From positions 24,760,383 to 24,824,382 of the forward strand of contig CM039502.1 of the NCBI GenBank assembly GCA_022432975.1: a stretch of DNA of 64,000 bases. Reading direction: 5' to 3'. Below, in pieces: positions 1 through 11,690 of this stretch. Under the pieces are notes generated by a model. That model searched no databases and was not told the DNA's origin. It saw only the letters and a program-made list of their open reading frames with translations. How positions within the stretch are numbered: position 1 is the stretch's first letter; every line of letters starts with the position of its first letter. Origin of the DNA: Begonia masoniana (Eukaryota; Streptophyta; Magnoliopsida; Cucurbitales; Begoniaceae). A program made the position numbers and the translations under genes.

Positions 1-540
1 AAGTTTCAAACCCCCTCTCTGATTCGTCATACTCTAAAGCTCCAAAGGTTCGTCAACTGGGGTAAATTTCCATTTCTTTAAATCTTAGGTCTCATAAAAT
101 ACACCCCTCTAATAGTAACTTGAATTCTAGGTGCACCATTTTCGTGATTAAGTCAAGCTAGTCCTATTAACACATAACTATCTTTCTATAGGCCTATGTC
201 GTCCTGTATTTAACCTACCGTCTTCTCGTCGAAATTCTCCAAAGAGTCTTTCTTACTCAACTCCTACTATTCCCTTTTTCCTTCATTTCCCAACCTACTC
301 CGATCTATCGCAACATTATTACGGTCAAGTCCTTATGGTGATCTATCGTATCGTCTCAGTTGTCTCGATCATTCCCTTGACGCACCACATTTATAAATAA
401 CTCCTATAAAAATGTTTAAATAAACACTCTAAGAAACAGTAATTAAATAAAACTATAAACATACTTACAGTTGATGAAGAAGGTCCGCGTAGTGGCTGTG
501 CAGTCGAGCAGTCTACAGAACCGATTTTAAAACCCGGGGG
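1..540 (-). other. 5' leader of element Z, noncoding
   Basis: AT-rich sequence downstream (minus sense) of the primer-binding site. No ORF or conserved gag start is visible. By position it is the untranslated leader between primer site and gag. In elements A, B, C and D the gag start lies only about 140-155 bp from the primer site, so this leader is longer or its gag is too decayed to see. Confidence 0.5.
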
Positions 541-551
541 CTCTGATACCA
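541..551 (-). promoter_or_regulatory. Primer-binding site of element Z (initiator-Met tRNA type)
   Basis: The minus strand reads TGGTATCAGAG, complementary to the 3' end of plant initiator methionine tRNA. It lies four bases from the LTR edge at 556. The same motif in the same place occurs in elements A, B, C and D. Confidence 0.8.
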
Positions 552-1233
552 TAACTGTCACGACCCTAATACTGTACCCTTATTTACCCTTATTTTACCG
601 TACAAATTTTTCATTTTCCTTTATCCTTAGCATTTATGCGGAAAACAATTTAATAAGACAATTTAAAATCACTTACATAAATAAATTAAAACAATTACAA
701 AACAATTATTTAAACCAATACGTACCCAAACACCTACAAAATACAACCTCAAAACCGACTCGAAACACAACTATACAAAGTACATTTTCATGAAAACGAA
801 CTGCATGGTTCCGTTTAAAAGTGTGACATATCCTCCTGTTTACAAAGAAAATACCAAGCAGTTCTATACCATTCAAATAACTGAATTAACAAAAACGCTT
901 TATAAACAGTTTGCCTAATCCTCTGCACATCAATCTATCAAAATACCAACCTATCAACTATCATCAAACAATCCCATAAAACTTTACAAAAACAGTTTAT
1001 AAAACAGGTTCCAATGAAAACGTTTAAAACATCGAATACGAATCTAACACCTAACCAGATCCAAGCATCCTATAATTTCTATACAAACGTGTCCCACACT
1101 CTCAAAATCTATACATACTGTCCCCACGGGTCAGGTAAGCGTCGACTGCGCCAGCACACTCTGCGAGCCATCCTCCGTCAACTGCCATCACTCCTCGGGT
1201 GGAGGGATCTCGTAGTCACCTGTAACGGGATCA

Positions 1234-1852
1234 CCTACACCATACAGACATCTATGAGATAAAAATCTCAGTAAGCTCTAGTAAATGCAAATGCGTGCTG
1301 TGCATATGAATCTGTAAATCATGCATTGTTTTCTTTACTTTACTTTACTTTACTTTACTTTGCTTTGCTTTGCTTTGCTTTGCTTTGCTATAAACTATAT
1401 ACCGATTTCTTTACTTTGCTTTGCTATAAACTGTATACCGATTTCTTTGCTTTACTTTGCTATAAACTGTATACCGATGGGCCATTTAACTATATACCGA
1501 AGGGTCATGTAAACGTTGCTTTACTTGCTTGCTTTGCTTTGCTATAAACTGTATACCGACGGGCCATTTAAACTATATACCGAAGGGTCATTCTTTCTTT
1601 GCATTTACTTTAAAACATCGTGCAGAAATTCATTTTTCATGATCTTTAAAAACACGTGATGCATGAGCAGATATGAACATAAACTAAACAACCAACATGC
1701 ATACCATCAAGACCAAATTAGAATAACCTATAACAATTATAAACCTATCTACCCAACCAAAGCAATTTAAAACAAACAATCCATTGAGATCCTCGACGCT
1801 ACATCGAAGTACGGTGTAGGCCAATCGGCCAGAGAAGATCACGAGAACTTAC
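1234..1852 (-). other. Predicted LTR intron with complementary arms, element Z
   Basis: In minus sense a donor CGCGAG|GTAAGTT begins at 1852 and an acceptor GTGTAG|GTGA ends at 1235, giving a 618-nt interval. The arms are CCTACACCATAC (1234-1245) and GTACGGTGTAGG (1809-1820), which pair over 12 positions with one G-U wobble. The arm sequence differs from that of LTRs A, B, C, D and H, but pairing is kept. That the interval is spliced is inference. Confidence 0.5.
1330..1595. repeat. Short tandem repeats in LTR Z
   Basis: A run of TTTAC and TTTGC pentanucleotides (about 1330-1388) is followed by repeated TATAAACTGTATACCGA units, some followed by TGGGCCATTTAA or AGGGTCAT. Short ORFs across it are products of the repeat, not genes. 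This is LTR Z's own small minisatellite. Confidence 0.8.
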
Positions 1853-3270
1853 CTCGCGTCCGTTGCAGCTTAAGCTCCGTCCACGAGCGTTATTTGTCTG
1901 AGGCAAAACCACAACAATTATCAATATCACGTGTTTAAACTCCTAATCGTTCGAATTCAACAAAACCTTAACTAAGGAATTTTCCTAAAATATTAACCTA
2001 ACTAATCGAAGTATTTAAACAACGATTAACGCTCGATAGTTTAAAATCACAATTAACGAGTTTTCCTAAAAACCCGAAAATTCTCAAATTTAACATTTCT
2101 CGCAATTCACTCTAACGCCGTCCAATAACGTTCAATACGTCCTTTATATCGTTAATTACTATAAACCTATCAATTTCGGACCCTAATTTGGGTTCGGTAA
2201 AAACCGATCCGAAACTTCGAACGCGCGTAACTTTCGCGTCGGTTATCAGAATCGAACGATTCCAGCGGCCACGCGCTCCTCTAATAACCTATTTTAATCT
2301 GCCAAAAGGAATTTTAAAACAATCGACCGTAGCTAGGTCAATTGCAGCAAAACCCCGAATCTGCCCTAAACTGGGAATTTCACCATTTTCGGTTTTTCAT
2401 CAATTCTCATCAATTTCCTCACCAATCAACCCTAATTAGCCTCAATTAGCCTAAACAAACCGAAATCACGAGGCAACACACCGAAAACCGAAATCCCCCA
2501 ATTCGGGACTCTCAGATTTTCGCTCAAATTGAGCACAACACGGCCAGGCGACCTTCGCCGGCCTAAGCCCGGTCATTTGACGCCGAGGCTAGCCAAAAAT
2601 GGCCGGTGATCGGAGCTCAATCGAGCTCGACACCCTCGGCCTCCAAAAGAACCAAAAACAGGGCGAAGAATCAATTACCGGTTCGGTTCGTGCGCGAGAC
2701 GGGCCGGAGATCGCACGTCGCCGTCGTCTGCCTGAGAACGGCGAGAAATCGCCGGCGTTGGCTGTCGGAGGGGCGTCGCTCGTCTCTGTCGTCGGGCTGT
2801 CGTCGGGAGCTTGGGTCGCGGTGAAGCAGAATGGCTTCGAGCCATTCTGTTTGCTTTTTAATTAAAATTTAGATTTTAATTTTAATTTTATTTATTTCAT
2901 TATTTGTTTTAATTAGTTTATTTATTTATTTAACGTCACTACCTCTCATGTTTTCAACCGTTTCGAATTTCTTATTTCACCAATAAATCCAACTTATTAT
3001 CTGGGTTCTATTAAAACTGTCCGTTCACAAATCGGACCTCGTTTACTATTTTTACTAAAACATCCTTTATATTACGAAAAGCGTATTTACTCGGAATATA
3101 TCGATATTATCCCGAAAATTCCTTAAATTTCTTTAAAATTCCTATTAATTGTTAGGATCGTCTTGACGCTTTCTTTTCGTAAAACGGACCTGATTTGACA
3201 TATTTACAAAAATGCCATCCTATATTAAAATAATAATATCCTCAAAAATCCGTACGAGTCGGATATTACA

Positions 3271-3619
3271 CTCTCACTCGCAGCATCCTAGAAATCCTCA
3301 CATTGCACTCCCTCGGTCATCTAACTACTAGAACATAAGAAAATGAGGAAAACGTACCTAGGTTGAAGGAAAATCGGGCGAGGGAATCACGTAGGGGGCT
3401 CTGCTGCTTGAGCTGAAAACCGAGGGAAAAATAGGGGAAATAGTGCCGGCTACAGTGCATTAATCACAAAGCCTCTTTCCTTAAATAAGTTCTCAATTTA
3501 CCACTATGCCCTTACATAGTCACTCATTAACTTAATTAATATTTCCCTCAATTTTCTCCACAACACGCTTACTATTAAATAATGGAATAGAAATTGGTTT
3601 AATAGAACCGGGTGTTACA
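3271..3619 (-). repeat. 3' LTR remnant of element A
   Basis: It matches 10023-10385 of the 5' LTR almost base for base, apart from a 14-bp gap near 3486 (the 5' LTR has an extra GGTTATCCATTATA stretch). It ends GGTGTTACA. The remaining part of this LTR should lie beyond element Z, left of the window. The core promoter motif (CCTTAAATA on +) lies near 3479. Confidence 0.9.
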
Positions 3620-3637
3620 ATCTACCCTCCTTAAAAG
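3620..3637 (-). promoter_or_regulatory. Polypurine tract of element A
   Basis: Minus-strand purine-rich stretch CTTTTAAGGAGGGTAGAT directly before the 3' LTR, between the pol stop (3655) and the LTR edge (3619). It is the expected plus-strand priming site for reverse transcription. Confidence 0.75.
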
Positions 3638-3654
3638 AATTTTGTCCCTAAAAT

Positions 3655-5210
3655 TCAGTACCTGTACAGTTCTGGATGTTGGTCCATCATGTCCTGTTGG
3701 CGTTCCCAGGTCGTCTCCTCTATGTTCTGGTTGTGCCATAAGACTTTCACCAGAGGAACTTCTTTGTTGCGCAACACCTTCACAGCATAGTCTAGGATCC
3801 TTACTGGTTTCTCCTCATATGTAAGGGTAGGATGAACTTCAATACTCTGCTGTTCTACAATTTGAGATGGATCTCGTACACACTTCCTCAACATAGACAC
3901 ATGGAACACATTATGGATTCCTTCCATAGAGGTGGGTAGCTGTAACTCGTAAGCTGCCTTCCCAATCCTTTTTAAGATTGAAAAGGGTCCAATAAATCTG
4001 GGGTTCAACTTGTCTCTCTTACCAAATCTCACAACTCCATTGAATGGTGATACCTTAAGAAAGACTTCATCACCTACCTCAAACTCCAATTCTTTACGTC
4101 TTTTATCAGCATAGCTTTTCTATCGGCTCTGAGCTGTCAAAATCCGCTGGCGGATGAGAGCAACCTTCTCAACAGTTAGTTGCACAATGTCAGGACCAAG
4201 CAACTGTGCTTCACCAACTTCATCCCAGTACAAAGGTGATCTACATTTTTTCCCATACACGGCCTCATAAGGTGCCATTCCTATTGTTGCCTGAAAACAG
4301 TTATTATAGGAAAATTCTACCAATGACAAATATTTACTCCAAGATCCTTGAAAATCTAAAACACATGCACGGAGCATATCTTCTAAGGTCTGAATAGTTC
4401 TCTCAGATTGTCCATATGTTTGAGGGTGAAAGGCTGTGCTAAAGTTGAGCTGTGTTCCCATAGCCTTGTGCAAACTTTTCTAAAACTTAGATGTGAATCG
4501 AGAATCTCGGTCTGAAACTATGGTACCTGGAACTCCATGTAACCTAACAATCTCCTGCACATACAAATCAGCAAGCTGATCCATCGAGTATGTCATCCTC
4601 ATTGGCAGAAAGTGGGCAGATTTAGTTAATCGATCAACTATTACCCAGATTGCATCAAGTCCTTTTGCTGTTCTAGGCAATCCCACAACAAAGTCCATCG
4701 TTATTTGTTCCCATTTCCATTCAGGAACTGGTAAAGGTTGTAATGTTCCTGAGGGTCTCTGGTGCTCAGCTTTAATCTGCCGACAACACAAACATGATCC
4801 TACATACTCTGCCACACACCTTTTCATACTTGGCCACCAATAATGCTGTTTAAGATCCTTGTACATCTCTGTACTCCTAGGGTGAACAGAGAATCTAGAA
4901 GAATGTGCTTCAGAAAGAATTTCATCTCGAAGTTCTTTTATGGCAGAAACAAACCATCTATTTCTAAACTTAAGGATTCCATCAACAGAATAGTTAAAAT
5001 CTGATTTGTTCGTAGAATCCATGCTTAACTTGTACTTGTTGCACTCTACATCACTTACCTGGGCTTCCTTTATTCTTTCAAGAATGGTAGGTCTTAAGGA
5101 TATTGCAGTAAGCATGGCTGACACACTATGCACTGCTTCTAGATTAAACCTTTGGAATTCAGACTCTAAGGCTAATGGTACATCAAGAATCAAGACTGAG
5201 GCTGAAGTTG
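3655..5210 (-). pseudogene. Element A integrase and chromodomain (broken)
   Basis: Integrase joins element cDNA to the host genome; the chromodomain is thought to direct insertion to chromatin. The zinc-binding HHCC region is seen around [18 protein letters not shown] and CLCCRQIKAEH. The catalytic core shows Asp in [10 protein letters not shown], Asp in VSDRDSRF and Glu in GQSERTIQT. The chromodomain ends EETTWERQQDMMDQHPELYRY followed by a stop at 3655. One frame runs throughout but is broken by TGG to TAG (near 4480) and CAG to TAG (near 4120). HPQTDGQSE reads HPQTYGQSE here. Clearly nonfunctional. Confidence 0.9.
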
Positions 5211-7097
5211 TCACTCTACTCAAGGCATCTGCCACAACATTTGCTTTGTCGGGATGGTATTTAATCTCAAAATCATAATCCTTTACAAATTCCAACCAAC
5301 GACGTTACCTCATATATTAATTCCTTTTGTGTGAAGATATATTTCAGACTTTTATGGTCCGAGAATATATCACAAGTTTGTCCATACAGGTAGTGCCTCC
5401 AAATCTTAAGTGCGAATACTACTGCAGTTAATTCCAAGTCATGAGTAGGGTAATTCTTCTCATGTGTTTTCAACTGCCTAGAGGCATAAGCTATTACCTT
5501 CCCCTCTTGCATCATGACACAGCCAAGTCCAATCTTGGATGCATCACAGTAAATGCTGAATTTACCATCATCAACAGGAAGGGTCAAAATTAGAGCATTG
5601 GTCAGTTTCTGTTTCAAGGTCTGAAAACTATGCTCACATTCGTCAGTCCATATATACTTCATATTTTTCCTTGTTAACTTAGTAAGGGGTGTAGCAATCT
5701 TCGAAAATCCCTCAATGAACTTTCTATAATATCCTGTTAGTCCAAGAAAACTCCTGATATCTGTAGCATTCTTTGGTTGGGGCCATTCCTTAATTGCTTG
5801 AACCTTAGCTGGATCGACAGATATTCCGTCTCCAGAGATAACATGTCATAAAATGTGAACTTGGTCCAACCAAAACTCACACTTAGAAAACTTGGCGTAT
5901 AGTTGGTGTTGTTTTAATACTTCCAACACCAAGGTCAGGTGCCTAGCATGGTCATCCTTGGAATGGGAATAGATTAAAATATCATCGATAAACACTATGA
6001 CAAACTTATCTAAATACTCATGAAACACTCTATGCATAAGATCCATGAAGGCTGCCGGTGCATTTGTCAATCCAAAGGACATAACAAAAAACTCATAATG
6101 TCCATACCTTGTGCGAAAGGCAGTCTTTGGAATATCTTCGGTTTTGACTTTTAGTTGGTAGTAACCTGACCTCAAATCAATCTTAGAGAAAACTCGTGCA
6201 CCACGGAGTTGGTCAAATAGGTCATCAATCCTCGGTAATGGATACTTGTTCTTGACAGTTAACTTATTCAATTACCTATAATCAATGCACATACGCATCG
6301 ATCCATCTTTCTTTTTGACAAAGAGAACAGGTGCACCCCACTGTGAAAAGCTAGGGCATATGAACCCTTTCTCCAACAGATCCTCTAACTGCTTCTTTAA
6401 TTCTTTAAGTTCCGTTGGTGCTAATCTATATGGATTTTTAGACACAGGCTCAGCGCCGGGATAAACATCTACAATGAATTCAATTTCCCTATCTGGCGGC
6501 AAACCAGGAAGATCATCTAGGAATACTTCTGTGAAATCTTGGACAACTAAGACATTTTGGAGAGTTGCTTTTCCTACTAGTTGTGTATCTAAAACACTAG
6601 CCAAGAAGCATAAATACTCTCTGCATGGTGAGGGTCCACAATTTATAGAGGTAATAACAGACATTTCCTCACTCTTCTTTAGAGCTTGGAAGGTATGTTT
6701 CAAACCACCAGGGGGTTGAAAACTAACTACTCTAGTCCTACAGTCGATTGTGGCATAATGCTCAAACAGCCAATCCATTCCTAGGATTACATCAAATCCC
6801 ATTATATCCATAATAATGAGGTTAGCAGGTAGGTTCATGTTTCCTACTAATACAACACTACCAAGCATCACTCGGTTAGAGTGCATGCGTTCACCAGAGG
6901 TTAATGCGACATTAAACACATGCTCAGAGCTTTACATCTAACTTATCAGCAAATGTAGATGTTATGAATGAATGTGCTGCACCAGAATCTATCAATGTAA
7001 AAGTGGGTAAAGAGTTGACCAGTATAGTACCTGACACAACAGCAGGCTGTTCATCATCGCCCGACTCCATCATGGAGAATATCCTCGGTTTAACCAT
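5211..7097 (-). pseudogene. Element A protease, reverse transcriptase and RNase H (broken)
   Basis: The aspartic protease shows FTLIDSGAAHSF near 6990 and DVILGMDWL near 6780. Reverse transcriptase follows with [27 protein letters not shown] (catalytic Asp present) and [12 protein letters not shown]. RNase H shows [13 protein letters not shown], the [17 protein letters not shown] stretch and [10 protein letters not shown], ending at VADALSR near 5211. A frameshift lies after the protease motif near 6920. In-frame stops replace Glu in DYRELNK (6272) and Gly in FLGHVIS (5846). A frameshift near 5290 separates RNase H from its tail. All catalytic residues I can see are kept despite the breaks. 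Confidence 0.9.
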
Positions 7098-8133
7098 AGA
7101 AGGGCCACTCTTAGGAGCTGGGCAGTCTCTGCTAATATGGCCGACCTTGTTACAATTGTAGCATCTGGTGATTCTAGGCTTCGGGCACTCTTTGATCGTG
7201 TGTCCAACCTCCTCACAGTTGAAACACTTCCCAAAGCCCAATCTGCACTCGCCCGGGTGGTACTTCAAGCACTTAGGACACTGGGGGAATTTCCTGACAT
7301 TCTGTTATTTCCCTCCTGTTCCTTGGCTACTCTGGCCTTCACTAGGCCTCTTCATTCCCCTTTGTTGGTGTGGCTAGAACCAACTTTTGTGGGACCTCTT
7401 TTGGTCCAGCACACTTCCTTTCAGCTTCTTCCACTTCCAGAGCAATAAACACAACTTCACTGAATGACAAGCCTTTAATACCACAAAATTTAACTCCTCG
7501 GTAAATTTCTGGCTTCAGCCCATGCACAAATTTGAACACCTTATCCTCGTCCCTATGAGCAAAATGTCCAACAAACCTGGACAGGGACTCGAACTGCCTA
7601 CTGTACTCAGCCACAGACCCTAACTGCTTCAAGTTTAGAAATTCCAACTTCTTTGCAGTTTGGATAGTACTGTTGAAATACTTCTCGTAAAAAATGTTCT
7701 TGAATTGTGACCAAGACATCGCCAAAACATCAGTTGTGGTCTCTATTGTTTCCCACCAGAGTTGACCGTCACCAGCCAAATGAAACGTTGCCAACGTGAC
7801 CTTGTCTCATTCTCCGATGTTGGGGCAACTAAATATACTCTCAATCTTTCTAAGCCACCCTTCAGCAATAACCGGATCAGATGACTGTCCATCAAACGTA
7901 GGTGGTCGTAGCCTCTTGAATCTATCTCCAGAATGTTCATTGCTAGAACTCGAGTTGGCACTTCCTTGTACCTCTCGGTTCAAAAGCACTCCTAACTGAT
8001 CAGACTGCTGATGCACTAGGTCTGTTTGCTGACGCACCAATTCTGTCAGCTGCCTAATCACGCTAGGATCTTCTTCAGTTCTCAAGTTGGGCATCTCTTT
8101 TGGTACTCTTGGTCTTCCTGGTCGTCTAGCCAT
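7098..8133 (-). pseudogene. Element A gag (broken)
   Basis: The capsid/nucleocapsid protein packages element RNA. The start MARRPGRPRVPKEMPNL at 8133 matches the gag starts of B, C and D, which fixes the start codon. The capsid region includes YFNSTIQTAKKLEFL and SVAEYSRQFESLSRFVGHF. Two CCHC knuckles follow (CFNCEEVGHTIKEC and CYNCNKVGHISRDC, near 7100-7220). GGA to TGA near 7805 interrupts GEGDKV, and a frameshift near 7390 separates capsid from the knuckles. Confidence 0.9.
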
Positions 8134-8271
8134 TTTCTATACTCCTGTTCAAGGTTAACTACTCTCATAAACATCTAATAACTAAGGTTAACATGAACAC
8201 TTACAGTTGTTGGAGTACTCTCATGCGACGATCGGCACTGATGAGTAATCTTTTGAATAGTTTAACTGAAT

Positions 8272-8284
8272 GTCTCTGATACCA
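8272..8284 (-). promoter_or_regulatory. Primer-binding site of element A
   Basis: Minus strand TGGTATCAGAGAC, matching the initiator-Met tRNA 3' end, three bases from the LTR edge at 8288. About 140 bases separate it from the gag start. Confidence 0.85.
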
Positions 8285-8287
8285 TAC

Positions 8288-10385
8288 TGTAACGCCCCAG
8301 GTTTTTCTAAACTTAGTTCGTTACTCATAAACCCGAACATAACTAGGAAATTTCGGACCAAATTTAAAACTTTGCTCGAAAGTAAAATTTGAACGTTTGC
8401 TAAAAACATAAAATCTTGCAGCGGAAAATTTTTTGAGCAAAACAAAGTTAAGCAAAACTATAAAATAGTGTCCGAATAATCAGTTAAAAATATTAAGAAA
8501 AGAATTCGGCCGGAAGAGGTGAAGGCTTACGCGTGAAATACTTAAAGTTTATAAAAGTCAAACACATCATCCGCTGAACGAAGTCAACAAAAAGGGCAGA
8601 AACAAAACCGAAGGTTTCCACTGATGACGTCAGCCGGATGAATCGTTCATCCAACCTCTGCTGATTGCAAAACGACAAGTTTTGCTACTCGTATCTACCA
8701 ATGACATCAGCCTGATGATTCGTTCATCCAGCCTCTGCCGATCACAAGACGACAAATCTTTTACTCACGTCTTTCGAAAGAACAAACTGCGTATACCGAT
8801 CACAAAATGACAAAACTTCTACTACATCAACCAATAGGTTTAAAACCCGACATCCACCGATCACTAAACAAAAAAGCTTCTACTGAAGACATCTTCGGTG
8901 ATGTCATTCGGATGATTCAATCCTCCAACATCCGTCGGTGGACAAAACACCTAACTTCTATCGATAGATAACATCTACCGGTAGAGAATAGAGCAACATT
9001 TCAACTACTCTTTTGCTATATAACACAACTCTAACTACAGAAAGGAATTTACTTACTTCACTGAAACCATTCAGAACCAATCCAAATCCTCACATTTACT
9101 CAAAAATCCAGTAAGAGCTAACATTAAAACCAACATAGTGCTATTATCAGAAAAGTCTCACCAACGTATTCAAAAACATTAAAACTACTTCTGTTATTAG
9201 AAAACTCAATAAAACTTAAAATGAATCATGGTTCACTAAACCTTTTCATCTACTAACACCAGTTAAACCGCCTCATCAGAATCACCAATCTATGGCATTG
9301 AAGTGCTCCCCCAACAGCCTATCCCTCAACATGTTCAGAGAACACACCTTCTGATGCTTCTTCACCTACATCACAAAACTCATCTATTAGCCTAATGCTA
9401 AGTAAGTAAAGCAATAATGAAATGGAATGCTGAAACATAAATTCCTAAACATGCTGTTTCTACTTTCTCATCTCCGTTGCATATGTATTCGTTTCTGATC
9501 TAATCCCCCTGTGAAATTGGGAGTTGCATCACATCTCCCAAAGTCATACATCCTCTCTTGATTAAGGGGCGGATTAGTTCCCTTAACAACTGTTCAGATC
9601 CCCCTGTGAAATTGGGGTTTGGATCACTTTTCCCAAAGTCATACATCCTCTCTCTTGATTAAGGGGCGGATTAGTTCCCTTAACAACGGTTACAATCTGT
9701 TCATTCCTTACCATGCCATTTCATGTAAATTCATTTTCGCATAATTTTTAAAATATGATGCATGACATAAAAACATATTCAAGCATGCACAACCCTACTG
9801 TTTTGTGATGTAGGCCCGAAGGCATAAGCATTCTCTACTTACCTGGTCTCCGGGAAATCGCTCGGTTGTAAGTTGTCTTAGAAGCTCACACACCTAGAGT
9901 CACAACAGAGCATCAATTAAACTCTCACTAAGCTCCACCAGAAATCAACCAGAAATTTAAGGAAACTAGTTTGAAACCCTGCTACTTGTGCATTCCCATT
10001 TATCACCAATAACCCAAACCCACTCTCACTCGCAGCATCCTAGAAATCCTCACATTGCACTCCCTCGGTCATCTAACTACTAAAACATAAGAAAATGAGG
10101 AAAACGTACCTAGGTTGAAGGAAAATCGGGCGAGGGAATCACGTAGAGGGCTTTGCTGCTTGAGCTAAAAACCAAGGGAAAAATAGGGAAAATAGTGGCG
10201 GCTACAGTGCATTAATCACAAAGCCTCTTTCCTTAAATAGGTTATCCATTATAAGTTCTCAATTTACCACTATGCCCTTACATAGTCACTCATTAACCTA
10301 ATTAATATTTCCCTCAATTTTCTCCACAACACGCTTACTATTAAATAATGGAATAGAAATTGTTTTAATAGAACCAAGTGTTATA
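8288..10385 (-). repeat. 5' LTR of element A (2.1 kb)
   Basis: It opens TGTAACGCCCC on + and ends in a decayed GTGTTATA. The promoter-like CCTTAAATAGGTTATCC (minus: GGATAACCTATTTAAGG) sits at 10231, close to the LTR's own 5' end. The zone at 8600-8980 holds degenerate GATGACGTCAGCCGGATG units with TGACGTCA at 8625-8632. The zone at 9490-9700 holds two copies of a unit with GATCC...GGATC and TTAAGGG...CCCTTAA hairpins. Confidence 0.9.
9366..9842 (-). other. Predicted LTR intron with complementary arms, element A
   Basis: In minus sense a donor ACCAG|GTAAGTAGA starts at 9842 and an acceptor TGATGTAG|GTGAAG ends at 9366 (477 nt). Perfect 15-bp inverted arms: CCTACATCACAAAAC (9365-9379) and GTTTTGTGATGTAGG (9800-9814). 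An upstream donor-like CTAG|GTACGT at 10109 and an acceptor-like site near 9890 suggest a first, shorter intron. Splicing is inferred from consensus and conservation only. Confidence 0.55.
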
Positions 10386-11690
10386 AGGGGAGCTTGCAAA
10401 AATAGTTTCATTGGGGAAGTTAGCTAGAGACGGCGACAAAGATAAGAGGGAGTCTTTATTTGTATAAGTCCGGGTGTCTTGTAACTTTGTGAACTCTTTG
10501 AAATATTTTTATGTCTAGGCGTGGCCCTGCAGACGTAGGCAATTGCCGAACTGCGTTACCAACCTCCTGTCTCATTATTTTCTGCACTTTATTATTGTCC
10601 ATTATCACGAAAATAAATTGGTGTCCCACCTAGTGTTCCACCTACACTAGGGCATCAAGTAACTAACATTGATCTTTCACATGTTTTATGCGTAGATCAG
10701 TTTTTAAAGTGTAAATACAAATGAAAATCTTGAAATTAATAAACATGGGCGCAGTCGCGGTTGTAGGAGTGAACTAGCGGTTAAAAAGATGAAAATATAA
10801 CCCAAAATAGTAGTTGAATGCAGTTGCACTTTATAAAGAAAAGTGGAAGATAGTAGCTCTGTGCTGTTGCGTTCTTGATGGGCGCTATTGCGATCAATGA
10901 ACTATCGTGGGAAACTAGAAGCTAAGCGCTGCTGCTTCATTTTGAGCGCAAGTGTGTTTGACGATATTTTACGCAGGGCACATGTGCTTCTTAGGGTTAA
11001 CGAGTCGTTTTGATCAATATCTATAAATACGAAACAAATGGGATGACAAGAAGAGGCTGGAGACTCAAGATTTTGACAGTGAACAGAGATTTTGACACTC
11101 AATCGTTGATGATATATGTATAGATCATGACCGCAAAACAAGTCATCGAGATAGAGGACACCAACTATTTTTTTCTTCTCTTTCTCTTCTTTTTAGTTTC
11201 GTTATATTCGCCATATGTGTTGATGTAATATAAATTTCTTTGTTGTTTTTTCTCATATATCTATGAACTAATTTTCTATTCTAGGTTTATGATTTGAACT
11301 CGCATGAAAACTAATTAAATCTTATCTTTTTTATTATATTGATTCATTTACGGTTTGTTTATCTGTTTGAGACTTTTTGTTAATCTAATTAACTGACATT
11401 AATTAGGTTAATTTTATCATGTGTAATGAATCTGAAAAAAAAAATAATTTGATAGAATAAACACACGATCGAGTGGGAACCATGAGTTTATGTATGAGAG
11501 AGATATACCTGCATAACGTGTGTTACGTAAGTTGAGAACCTGAACTTAATGATTTGGTAGTGTTTTATTCGACTAGGAATATAGTGAATTTAATTTCTAA
11601 CGAAATTTCTAATCGACCATCAGAGAGATTTTTAGATAATTAGGGCTTCTCGGTTAATGAACTCAAACAAATTAAATAATTGGAAAAAGT
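10386..11690. other. Old retrotransposon debris between elements A and I
   Basis: No gene. About 10400-10680 has the look of a Ty1/copia LTR end (CGTGGCCCTGCAGACGTAGG, then GCCGAACTGCG, a style common in plant copia LTRs). About 11160-11690 resembles the AT-rich LTR of Athila/Tat elements (CTATGAACTAATTTTC, TACGTAAGTTGAGAACC, AATTAGGGCTTCT). Both readings rest on general similarity. No element ends or target duplications were found. Confidence 0.35.

Larger units (their letters stand above)
1..3270 (-). mobile_element. Element Z: partial Ty3/gypsy retrotransposon inserted into the 3' LTR of element A
   Basis: Only the 5' end of a minus-strand element is inside the window: leader (1-540), primer-binding site (541-551) and a full LTR (556-3270). 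The rest lies to the left. On the + strand the LTR opens with TGTCACGACCC and closes with GGATATTACA. The next bases (from 3271) match element A's other LTR from 10023 onward, so Z sits inside A's 3' LTR and is younger than A. The target duplication cannot be checked because the other end is outside. The orientation is fixed by the tRNA-iMet-type primer site next to the LTR. Confidence 0.8.
556..3270 (-). repeat. LTR of element Z (2.7 kb)
   Basis: Bounded by TG...CA ends with TGTCACGACCC / ATATTACA termini. It is the most diverged LTR of the chromovirus type in the window. It contains a pyrimidine-rich tandem region (1330-1595), a GC-rich block (about 2540-2830) with short uninterpretable ORFs, and a pair of arms plus splice-like sites (1234-1852) that correspond in position to those of the other LTRs. 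Only one LTR of Z is in the window, so age cannot be estimated. Confidence 0.75.
3271..10385 (-). mobile_element. Element A: degenerate Tekay-type Ty3/gypsy chromovirus
   Basis: Minus-strand element with 3' LTR remnant (3271-3619), polypurine tract, pol and gag (3655-8133), primer site (8272-8284) and 5' LTR (8288-10385). Order gag-PR-RT-RNaseH-INT-chromodomain and an initiator-Met primer site place it with chromoviruses of the Tekay/Del group. The coding region has at least five nonsense changes and several frameshifts, so it cannot be autonomous. The right edge is decayed (GTGTTATA instead of GTGTTACA). Element Z interrupts its 3' LTR. Confidence 0.9.

Noticed and set aside
1014..1262. 82-codon ORF
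   Set aside because: Lies across the predicted acceptor region of LTR Z; no domain or conserved counterpart.
2188..2865. ORFs in the GC-rich part of LTR Z
   Set aside because: Two overlapping frames, no recognisable domain, inside an LTR, on the strand opposite to the element.
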